This document shows, piece by piece, positions 9,909-19,640 of a DNA stretch of 64,000 nt. Under the pieces are notes generated by a model. The model worked only from the letters and a program-made list of their open reading frames with translations. It did no database searches and was not told the DNA's origin. The stretch's first letter is position 1; every line of letters begins with the position of its first letter. This DNA is from Eutrigla gurnardus. Its lineage: Eukaryota > Chordata > Actinopteri > Perciformes > Triglidae. The stretch covers positions 3,062,501 to 3,126,500 of the forward strand of contig OY741273.1 of assembly GCA_963514095.1 (NCBI GenBank), given 5' to 3'. The translations under genes were made by a program, and so were the position numbers.

Positions 9909-10741
9909 GGAGAGGATGCCGAAAGCATCCTCAACAACCAACCTGGCGCGGCTGAGGCGGTAATTGAAGACCCTCTGCTCCCTGGTGATGTTGGAGCCTG
10001 GAAATGGCCTCATCAGGTTCCTGCGGAGTGGAAAGGGCTCATCTCCCACAAAGACATATGGCAGTGAGCCTCTGTGCTCTGCTCCTGCAACCACATAATC
10101 TTGTGGGAGGTCCAGGGTGCCATCTCGGAGTCCCTCTCCAAAAGCGGAGTTGTGGAGAGACCCACCATCGCTGGTTCTCCCGTATCCTCCGACGTCAACG
10201 ACCCGGAACCTGTATTGTGCATCTACAACTGCCAAGAGGACAATAGAAAATGTCCCCTTGTAGTTGTAGAAGAGTGAGCCGGTGTTGGAGGGGGCCTGGA
10301 CGACAACATGTTTGCCATCTATGGCGCCAACGCAGTTGGGGAAGTTCCAGCGATGATGGAACTCCTCTGCTATGGCCCTCCAGTCCTCCAGGGTTGGAGC
10401 AGGCATCACCTCAGTGACCATCGACTCCCAGATCGCTCCTGCCACATCCTTAACGATCCTGGCCACTGTGCAGAACCCCACACGATAGTTAAAGGCTATC
10501 GTGCGGAATGAGTCGCCAGTAGCTAGATATCTGTAAATACATGTAGGAAGAAGACATTAGTGTTGTTTTCACTGCAATATGTAGATGTGTGGCATACATC
10601 AGTATTACTGCAATTTAAACAAACATAATTGCTAAAAACTAAAGGAAGGCTCATGGGGTCGAGTATGAAATGGAGAGCTTTCTGTTGACATTATTTGTCC
10701 TAACTAATGTTGAAATAGGAATATTATTATTATAACAGTTA

Positions 10742-12373
10742 CACTCAACAAAAATATAAACGCAACACTTTTGTTTTTGCTCCCATTTTTCATGAGATGG
10801 ACTTAAAGATCTAAAATTCATTCCAGATACACAATATTACCATTTCTCTCAAACATTGTTCACAAATCAGTCTAAATGTGTGATAGTGAGCACTTCTGCT
10901 TTGCTGAGATAATCCATCCCACCTCACAGGTGTGCCACATCAAGATGCTGATCTGACATCATGATTAGTGCACAGGTGTGCCTTAGACTGTCCACAATAA
11001 AAGGCCACCCTGAAATGTGCAGTTTTTTGCTTTATTGGGGGTCTGGGGACTCAGAACCAGTCAGTATCTGGTGTGACCACCATTTGCCTCATGCAGTGCA
11101 ACACATCTTCTTCGCATAGAGTTTATCAGATTGTCAATTGTGGCCTGTGGAATGTTGGTCCACTCCTCTTCAATGGCTGTGCGAAGTTGCTGGATATTAG
11201 TGGGAACTGGCACACGCTGTCATATACGCCGGTCAAGCACATCCCAAACATGCTCAATGGGTGACATGTCTGGTGAGTATGCTGGCCATGCAAGAACTGG
11301 GACATTTTCAGCTTCCAAGAATTGTGTACAGATCCTTGCAACATGGGGCCGTGCATTATCTTGCTGAAACATGAGGTGATGTTCATGGATGTATGGCACA
11401 ACAATGGGCCTCAGGATCTCATCACGGTATCTCTGTGCATTCAAAACGCCATCAATAAAATGCACCTGTGTTCTTCGTCCATAACAGATGCCTGCCCATA
11501 CCATAACCCCACCACCACCATGGGCCACTCGATCCACAACATTGACATCAGCAAAGCGCTCACCCACACGACGCCACACACGCTGTCTGCCATCTGCCCT
11601 GAACAATGTAAACCGAGATTCATCCGTGAAGAGAACACCTCTCCAACGTGCCAGACGCCATCGAATGTGAGCATTTGCCCACTCAAGTCTGTTACAGCGA
11701 CGAGCTGGAGTCGGGTCAAGACCCCGATGAGGACGACGAGCATGCAGTTGAGCTTCCCTGAGACGGTTTCTGACAGTTTGTGCAGAAATTGTTTGGTTAT
11801 GCAAACCAATTGTTTCAGCAGCTGTCTGAGTGGCTGGTCTCAAGACGATCTTGGAGGTGAACCTGCTGGATGTGGAGGTCCTGGGCTGGTGTGGTTACAC
11901 GTGGTCTGCGGTTGTGAGGCCGGTTGGATGTACTGCCATATTCTCTGAAACGCCTTTGGAGACGGCTTACGGTGGAGAAATGAACATTCAATGCACGAGC
12001 AACAGATCTGGTTGACATTCCTGCTGTCAGCATGCCAATTGCACGCTCCCTCAATGCTTGTGGCATCTGTGGCATTTTGCTGTGAGACAAAACTGCACAT
12101 TTCAGAGTGGCCTTTTATTGTGGGCAGTATAAGGTACACCTGTGCACTAATCATGATGTCAGATCAGCATCTTGATGTGGCACACCTGTGAGGTGGGATG
12201 GATTATCTCAGCAAAGCAGAAGTGCTCACTATCACACATTTAGACAGATTTGTGAACAATGTTTGAGAGAAATGGTAATATTGTGTATCTGGAATGAATT
12301 TTAGATCTTTAAGTCCATCTCATGAAAAATGGGAGCAAAAACAAAAGTGTTGCGTTTATATTTTTGTTGAGTG
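10742..12373 (-). mobile_element. Tc1-like transposon with long TIRs, TA target site
   Basis: The left end CACTCAACAAAAATATAAAC matches the right end inverted. The terminal inverted repeats (TIRs) extend about 245 bp (10742-10990 and 12126-12373) and are nearly identical. TA lies directly outside both ends (10740-10741, 12374-12375), the standard Tc1/mariner duplication. It carries one transposase gene on the minus strand and sits in the intron of the Harbinger transposase. Confidence 0.93.
11061..12075 (-). pseudogene. Tc1-like transposase
   Basis: It starts MPQMPQALRERAIGMLTAGM (ATG 12075), a helix-turn-helix paired-like domain, with a GRPRR-type NRRPRVT linker. The DDE-type catalytic part follows: D in LFTDESRFTLF, D in LMFQQDNARPH, and the final acidic residue in YSPDMSPIEHVWD (E). 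Tc1 enzymes use DD34E chemistry to excise at TA. Two breaks are seen: a frameshift near 11840-11850 between the two domains, and an in-frame TGA at about 11221 (after WDVLDRRI) about 53 codons before the natural stop at 11063-11061. It is otherwise very well kept, which suggests recent loss of function. Confidence 0.9.
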
Positions 12374-13079
12374 TATGTAGCCATGTTGCCTGCAGGCTAC
12401 TTAATGGGCCCAACCACATTAATCCAAACTACATGAGGAATTTAACAACAAAAGTAATAATATTATGCCTAGAACTCTATACATGTTGATAATGTAATTT
12501 CCTCGCTCCTTTTATGGGAAAGCAGAAACGGTAACGTTATAGGTGTAGCTGTAGCTTATTATTTTTTACAGTTTTGTCACAGCTATTATGGCAGTAGGAT
12601 CGACCATGGAGTCACGTAACGTCACCAGCCTGTTATTTACAGAAAAATTAATCACAGGAATGGAATTGATGCATTATAATTTCATATGACAGCAATCAAT
12701 GCAGTTTACCGTAGGCAAATGGCGAGGCGCTCAGCTGGACCGATAGCCTCCCGGTAGGTGGTGTCCAACCTCTTGATTCGGTCTCCGACTTTACTGAGCA
12801 CCTCGTCAAACTGGCCTCTGGTGAGCCTGAAGTATTGCTGGAACATCGGCTCATCCAGGCGAAGCTCCCGCACCAACCGATGGTACTCGCTGTATTGTTT
12901 TCGGGTTCAGAGGATCGGGTGAACCCAGAACCGACGACGGCGGAGTTGGGACCTCTTGTACCGCAAGTACAGCAGGGCAATGGCGAAGATTCGCTTTCTT
13001 CTTCTGTCCATGATGTCAAGCGACAATGGGCTTTTCGCAATTCGGATCCCTTGCGGGGTTAAACATTGAGGTCTGCAGT

Positions 13080-15049
13080 CAGGGATACATGTCCAGCCCC
13101 GCAAGAGTGGTCATAAATATTTTGGGGTAACTGTCACTTCTTTGCCTTCCTGTGCTGATTCAGCAGTGATATGGACAGCCATGCAGAACATTGCTCAAAG
13201 GGGACACATTGAAACTGAAGGCTCACAAAACAAAGGAAATTTCCTTGAAGTGAGTAAGTTGATTGCAAGACAAAATCCACTGATTGCAAATGAATGCATC
13301 AGGCAATGCCAAGTATCTCAGTAACACAATCCAGAATGAAATTTTGGAATGCCTGTGAGATGGTCCGGGAATCCATAATACAGGAAGTGAAGAGAGTGAG
13401 TTTTTTTCTGTTATTGCAGATGAAACAAAAGATCTTAAGTAAAGTGAACAACTTTCATTAGAACTGAGGTACTAATATAATGGTGCAGTTCACGAGAGCT
13501 TCATAGATTTCCAGAGAGCCAGTGAATTAGATGCAGCAGGACTTAGTAAGAAAATAATGCAGTGTCTGGAAAGATATGGCCTTCTTGTTGGTCAAGGTTA
13601 TGATGGGGCAGCAGTGATATCAGGAAGATGCAATGGGGTTGCAGCAAGGATCAAAGCAGAGGCTAACCATGCTTTTGACGTTCACTGCAACGCACATTGC
13701 CTCAACCTCGTTATTGTTGATTCAGTGAAAGCAGTGCCTGAAGTTGATTGTTTTTTTGCATTGCTGGAAAAATCTCATGGACAGACTGCCAGCTGTCTTG
13801 CGTGTTCTGCATGAGATAGATGCAGAGAACAGTGGTGAGAGATCTGTGGAAGCACGGGGTCTCCTCATCCAGATAGACTTGACTTGACGTTTATTGCAAC
13901 ACTGGCAGTATTCAAAAAGATTGTCAGTGATGCTAAGTGTGCCTCTGACATGCTTCAAGCACCATCGCTTGACCTTGCAAGGGCTGTGGACTTTATCCAT
14001 GCCCTGCAGGAGACTTTAGAGTCTGCAGTGCTGGATCTTGTTTTGATGATCTTTGACAGCAAGGTGTGGAGACTGCAAATAAATATAATGTCGCAGTTGA
14101 GGCTGTTGAAATAAGGACACAAAGAGGGAACTCCAGACTTACTTGTATCTTGTAGAATCCACTGTTGGTCAACGTAGATCCAAGGAAGGGGACAAAGATA
14201 AGTTCAGGACTGGTGTATTTTACCCCATCCTGGATCGTTTGAATGCAGAACTTCAGAGACTATTCAGCAAAAACAACTGTGACATAATGAGGGGCATACA
14301 GTGTGGGACTGAACTATCCAGTATCGTGGATTTCACATCTTGTCTTGAACCATACAAAGAGTTTTTTCATCAGCTTTTCCACTTGTGTCGGATAGCTATA
14401 GCTTTGCCTGTTAGCAGTCCCAGTTGCGAGTGCAGCTTCTCAGCGCTTAAGCTGATAAAAAATCAACAACAATGAATGATGACAGGCTTAGCAATATTGG
14501 ACTGCTTAGTATTGAGAGGAGGAGGGCAAGGTTGTTGAACTTGGAAGCTTTTGTTGAACGTTTCGCCCATCAACACCAAAACAGGCATATTCAGCTGTCA
14601 TAATCCTGTAAATAATATACACAAACTGTCTGTAACTGTAATATAACTGTAATTTTCTGTAACTTTGATGTAATTCTCACATTAATGGCACATGTACAGG
14701 CAGACTAGTGCTTTGGTTTATAGTGAGACTGATTTGTTTAAGTGTATTTGTATTATTTGTGTTTGTGTCTAAGATCAAGACCAAAGGCTCAGATAATCTA
14801 TAGTTTTCTAACATGTTGTTAGAGTTGCAATAAAGTCATTCATAACTACACACAACTGGTGGCTTCTGTCTCTGTAAGTTAACAAAGAGGTAGGCTTGGA
14901 TACCAGTGAAACACATACCTCAGCCTACTGTTTATTATGATCTAAGACTGTGTGGCATTTAAAAAAAAATGTAATTTCAGTGTGCCACCCTTCCACAGTC
15001 TGTGCCCCTAGCTTGCCCCCCCAAGAAAAAAATTCTAGACACGCCCCTG
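13080..15049 (+). mobile_element. Decayed hAT transposon
   Basis: The right end reads CTAGACACGCCCCTG (ends 15049) and the left end CAGGGATACATGTCCAG (from 13080) is its imperfect inverse, as in hAT elements (CAGGGGCGTGTCTAG type). Flanking 8-bp sequences do not match, so the exact ends are uncertain. It is next to the 5' side of the Harbinger transposase. Confidence 0.45.
13142..14603 (+). pseudogene. hAT transposase (ZMYM/DUF4371-like) pseudogene
   Basis: Fragments in order: NKGNFLEVSKLIARQNPLIA (N-terminal part of the RNase H-like core), LVGQGYDGAAVISGRCNGV and HCNAHCLNLVIVDSVKA (about 13585-13730; the GQGYDGA and H-N-H-LNL motifs mark hAT cores), IVSDAKCASDMLQAPSLDLA, and the C-terminal dimerisation motif SSPSCECSFSALKLIKN (about 14410-14460) followed by NDDRLSNIGLLSIERRRA. 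Many stops and frameshifts separate them. hAT enzymes act as dimers through this last domain. Confidence 0.75.
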
Positions 15050-15856
15050 CATATTTGTGTATCTAAACAGAGTAGAGAGATGAAACCAATTAATAAATGC
15101 AAAGAGTAGATAAACAAACGTGTCTACACTACTACAGAAACATGGCGTATTCATTTTATGAGGTTATGATGAAAAAAAATAGCTCTGAATGAACAATAGC
15201 TGAGCAGAAGCGCTTGTCGACCGTCGCAGAGAAATATGTGTCTGGTCTGAACAGGGGGGCTGTGGATTGCGCGCGATTTTTGTGGGCGCGGTGCTTCGCA
15301 GCGCTTCGGTGGTCGGTGTGAACATGGCGTTAGACTCCGTTAGATTGCTGTGTTGTCACATTTAATGGGGGGAGCAGACGGAGGAGCAGACGGAGGAGTA
15401 GACGGAGGAGACAGAGGCGCCTCAATGTTTTAAAGGTCGAAGAAGGTCATTCCTGAATCGTTATTAACTCCTTTGAATGTCATAGATATCTGGACGGAAA
15501 ATCCTCTCACAAGACAAGTGTTAAGTTAAATCAATCTACATGTCTGTCTATATTCTAGAGTGGTTGACGGGTCCATGTCACAGTTTCATTATTGACCTGT
15601 ATGATGGTGAAGGTGGCGTTTAAATGGATGCAGCAGGTCACATCAGCATCTTCACGCATTGAGATGCCTGATCACAGATGAATTGGATGTGGAAATCCTA
15701 ATGAAGATTATTAGTGTTGATTAACTCATCATTTGCAGGTGTTCATCCAACCACAACATGCTTCACTTGTGGTTTTGTGACAGCTTCAAGGATAAAAAAA
15801 AAGCCCTGAAGGGGATGAAGCAAGAGACTTAACAACACACTGCCCAATTCATAAGA

Positions 15857-15859
<3 letters not shown>
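15050..15859. other. No gene recognised
   Basis: Mixed sequence without a convincing coding frame. The GC-rich part 15180-15330 resembles a worn MITE; a GGAG-rich triple repeat lies at about 15370-15410. Confidence 0.4.

Positions 15860-15911
<52 letters not shown>
15860..15911. repeat. (GA)n microsatellite
   Basis: About 26 GA units without interruption. Confidence 0.95.
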
Positions 15912-15915
<4 letters not shown>

Positions 15916-16079
15916 AGAATGGTGGGCAGAGGAGAGAGGGACCAGCGTTAACAGGTTGGCAGGAATTCCTCCGGCAGTGTTAGAATTGGCTTTTACTTTG
16001 CTCATTTTCATTTTAGACTTGCACTTTTTCACTGAACACATATAAATCACTGGCTGTGCTTTTTAGAACAGTGTGGCAT

Positions 16080-16472
16080 TTTAACCTGATAAGCAGGAAC
16101 CCGTTGAATCTTCAAGGCCCTCTTTGGCCTCTTAGTTAGGTTTGCTAGAATAGATACACGCCTGAAGGACAACACCCATACTTGTTTCATATTACATTTC
16201 CATAAGTTCACGTCAGAGATAACTGACCAGTTAGACTCGGTTGCGTGAAAGTTCGACCTCTGTACGCTGCAGTCTCAGCCCAAGAAGATAAAATGTGACC
16301 AGCAACCATAAACGGGGTTCGCTCTCACTGAGTTCCTGTGGGAGCTCTGCCATTCCAAGCCCAGGCCTGCCATACTTTACCTGTGATCTGAATAAATAAT
16401 ATATTTGTGAACTGAAGATTTTTTTCCGGTTCATCCTTGGGCTTCCAACAAAAGAACTGGGGGTTAATAATT
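16080..16472 (+). repeat. Probable LTR end before a primer-binding site
   Basis: This sequence ends immediately before a tRNA-like primer site. It contains AATAAATAATATATT (about 16390-16405), a plausible poly(A) signal region, and ends GGGGTTAATAATT. The 5' limit of the LTR is not seen. Confidence 0.35.
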
Positions 16473-16490
16473 TGGTGCCGTGACCCGGAT
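16473..16490 (+). promoter_or_regulatory. tRNA-His-type primer-binding site
   Basis: TGGTGCCGTGACCCGGAT is complementary to the 3' end of vertebrate tRNA-His (CCGAGTCACGGCACCA) with one mismatch. Such sites start minus-strand DNA synthesis in LTR retroelements and lie a few bases inside the 5' LTR. Confidence 0.6.
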
Positions 16491-17200
16491 TGGTTGACTC
16501 TGAGGTCCGCGGCTGATTGAGGACCACTAGAGTCGATTGGACCTCAGGGTTTGTGTCCATGATACAATTAATGGATGCAGATTGAATTGTTTCTGAACAT
16601 TCAGATTGGAGCGTCGTCTGTGTGGAAACAGCCTTGCACCTCCACCTGGTGTCTTTCCCCCTCCCCCATCTGCCTGCAGGCCTGTGTCACTGAAAGTGAC
16701 ACGTACCTGTGAACTCCAGATTCTATTCTGATTGGTCAACTGCAGTGAAAGCTGGCTTTCTACCAAGCAGACCAAGTTGGAATCTTTCTCCTTCCACTGG
16801 GACCTCAACCTGAACAGAGGTCTCATCCTCTCTTCCTCCTGTGACCTCGACCTGAACAGAGGTCTGCTCTTTCTCCTGGGATTTGGACCACAGGCCAAAG
16901 ACCACAGGCCTCAAGTCCCCAAGCAGCACCCTCAAAACAGCCAACAAGCTGGTTGTTGGAGCCTGCTTCTGCAACAAAGAAAATAATTCCTAGTCGAGAC
17001 GCATGTCACTAGAAATCCCTCCATCCACAACGTCAAGGACAGCAACTTTCCTCACAGGAACCTGAAGACAGCAACCTTTCTTAAGAGGAACAACCAACCC
17101 TTCTTCAAGGACTGGTAACAATCTGGGCATAGCTTAGGACAGAAATTGAATGTGATGTTTCCAAGTGATTTTCTATTTTATGTATTTTTGAGTTAAGTGT
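16491..17200 (+). other. LTR-element leader, no protein found
   Basis: Downstream of the primer site, with a duplicated motif (ACCTGAACAGAGGTCT at about 16805-16825 and 16850-16866). No gag or pol was recognised, so the element lacks its coding part here. Confidence 0.35.
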
Positions 17201-19033
17201 GTAACCTTAGTTCAGTTGTTAGTGATCTAGAACAGACAGTTTGCATGCTCACTAATCCAACTTTCCTAACGGCACTACATATATTACACTAATTATACAT
17301 GTATATAGAAACCTGTTCTCCAGGCAGGGCCACACGGCCTCCCACAAAGAACACCCCCACTCCACATGGCTGATGGTCGACACCCACAGCGGCCATCTTG
17401 TAACACACACACACACACCCACCCTTGTATAGTATTTAGGCGGATAGGTCACTTAGAATTAGTGTGTTTATTTGTTTATTGTTAATAACCCCCTTTTAAG
17501 CATACTACTGTGTTATTAATGTTGTATAATGGTGAGTGATATCAACCTCTTATCTACAAAGAATTCACAAATCCTTCAACTGTTTGTACTCATATGCTTA
17601 TAGTTATTAATTATTGGCATGTCCCGATCCGATATTTGGATCGGATCGGCCGCCGATATTAGCAAAAAATGCATATCGATATCGGATCGGCCTGCACGGG
17701 AAAATCCCGATCCGGACTCCCGATCCAGTTTTTTTTTTCAAAACTCCGGTCCGTGTTTTTCAGCGCACCGATGTAGGTAATCCATTCCAGTTTTTTCCCG
17801 TTTTTCCCCAGAGTCCGGTCCGCGTTTTCCAGCACACCTAGCGCACACCTCGCGACCTGTCCAGCATCCACTAAACAACAACAAGACGGACTTGTGTGCA
17901 TGTCCAGTGTTTCCCCTACCATTGTACAGGCCATAAAATCAATACGCCCAAAATAAGCCACCTATCAATTCATTCATAAATCAATAAACATTTATATTAG
18001 GAGCGCCTCCGCGCAGCACAGTAGACTTGCTCCGCAAGACGCGCAGCCACAACAATCCTCGCCGCGCGCTCCCGCTACGTTCTTCTTCGTGTACTTTACG
18101 CGCTTGATGTTGTTCTGATGCCGTTCCGCCTCGTTAAACCACCACGATGTCGCTTTCTACTTTGAAAACACGGAGTTGACACTGTATTTTCATAAGCTGT
18201 TGCACTCTTCAGACTCGTGGTGTGAGCGGAACCGGACCGGTACCGGAACCGGACCGGCTTCCGCGCTGCCTGCTCGCACAGATCCGCTCGTGCGCACATG
18301 CGCTGATGCAGGTCGAGTGTTGTCGATAAATATATGCACTCCTTCAAAACAACATCAAGCCATATTGTGTGTGTAGTATTAGGACGTGATGACGTGTGTA
18401 CGGGCTAAAGCCCGTTTGGGCTGGAGCAGTGTGAATGCAAAGCAAGGGCCTCCCTGTGGGAGGAGGATTGTTTTTGATAAGCTGTGGAACTCTGAGTTAT
18501 ATTTCTACCTGAATTTATATTAACTATTAAGCTGTTGAGAAAACCTATAACTTATATTTTACTTGATAAGATAAGACAATACATGCACTCATGTCGTTCC
18601 CTATTAAGAATAAACAGGTCAGCTTCTCATTACCAATCATTGTGGATTATTCAAACTAACCTATTTAAGTTGGCTAGTTGTTCTTAAGAGTAAAATCCTT
18701 TTTAACATGAGTCTGACAACAAAATAAGTAAATATCTTTAATCTTTAATACATGCTTGGATCGGCCGGTATCGGTATCGGCCGATACTAAAAGCTAAAAT
18801 ATCGGTATCGGATCGGAAGTGCAAAAAGCTGGATCGGGACATCCCTAGTACAAACCCCTTTATATGAGACTTAATACAGGTTCGGTTATCTTTTCCCTGA
18901 TCTCAGGGTGGTGCCCCGTACATTAATAATCATATTAATTGAATATATTAATATCATTATTAATATCAATAATTATATTGATAGTAATAATTATCTGTTA
19001 ATAACCTAATCTGCTCCTGCTAGTTCCCCAACA
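17200..19033 (+). mobile_element. Diverged LTR copy split by a DNA element
   Basis: The right part (18850-19033) matches the 3' end of the LTR family seen at 39740-39918 and, inverted, 43040-43230, including TTATCTTTTCCCTGATC and GGTGGTGCCCCGT, ending CCCCAACA. The left part (up to about 17620) aligns loosely with the same LTRs. The block 17621-18848 between them is an insertion. Confidence 0.5.
17621..18848. mobile_element. DNA element with GTCCCGATCC inverted ends
   Basis: The left end GTCCCGATCCGATATTTGGA and right end GCTGGATCGGGACATCCC are inverted copies, with many GATCGG/CCGATATCGG words inside both ends. The middle holds no intact gene. It separates two halves of an LTR copy, which dates it after that LTR. 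The target duplication could not be settled. Confidence 0.6.
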
Positions 19034-19640
19034 GAGGAGAGCCCCTTTTCAGGCAATTCTAGGCGCCTAAAATCAAAAGGTGAGCAGAAACCCTCTTTCC
19101 TATGTGAAATTTCTGCACATTGGACACCCTAAAACTAAATTGTCTGATTAATGCTATCCTCTGATCACTAAAAGCATAGTAAATTTCTATCCATTAATAA
19201 ATATTTGTTTATTCAACTGAATGGAAAGAAGATGAGTGTCCTTGTTTGAATAGGGGAAACAAAAGATGTAAAATTCATGGTAGAAATGAATAACCACTGA
19301 TGGTTGTCTTCTAAATTTTTAACAAGGATGCTAGATTTAATAAAAACCTTTAATAAAATTACTTGACCTTTGAACTGGTACAGTTTCACACTATAGCACT
19401 GATCAGTCAATCACTATTGTTTTATTTCTTTGGAATGAACGCACATGGAGAGGTTTTAAGCAGGTTACAAGCTACAATGATATATTAGTGTACTCCTTTT
19501 CCCCTGTCAGAACAAAAGAAGTGTACAAAGTGTCATTTTGAAGTGAGGAGTGAGTGTTGCCACTCTCTAAAGCAGCATCCTCCTTGGTGCCATGTCTTCA
19601 AAGAGTCTGATGACCTCACTATGATTTACCTGGATGTCTT
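19034..19640. other. hAT 3' region / unassigned
   Basis: No separate gene was found. The right part (about 19500-19641, minus) appears to continue the hAT transposase reading seen at 19855-20556 (VIRLFEDMAPRRMLL then a stop). Confidence 0.35.

Larger units (their letters stand above)
9795..13011 (-). pseudogene. PIF/Harbinger DDE transposase, two exons
   Basis: Exon 1 (13011-12710) starts MDRRRKRIFAIALLYLRYKR and ends ERLAICL plus a split Arg codon at a GT donor; exon 2 (10530-9795) starts after an AG with YLATGDSFRTIAFNYRVGF. It is the HARBI1-like DDE_Tnp_4 family, which cuts and pastes the element. Catalytic residues are visible: D in GAIDGKHVVVQAP, D in FRVVDVGGYGR, E in RLVVEDAFGILSSQWRMYR. 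An in-frame TGA after FWVHPIL breaks exon 1. The C-terminus after CVKAT is replaced by unrelated residues antisense to the MADF gene. The intron (12709-10531) contains a complete Tc1 element. Confidence 0.85.

Noticed and set aside
10004..10511. Plus-strand open frames opposite the Harbinger transposase
   Set aside because: Shadows of the DDE transposase exon, whose motifs and splice site are clear on the minus strand.
11322..11948. 208-codon plus-strand frame
   Set aside because: It is antisense to the Tc1 transposase and shows no domain.
15241..15330. CpG-rich promoter of a host gene
   Set aside because: Too short, no gene follows, and it resembles a MITE end.
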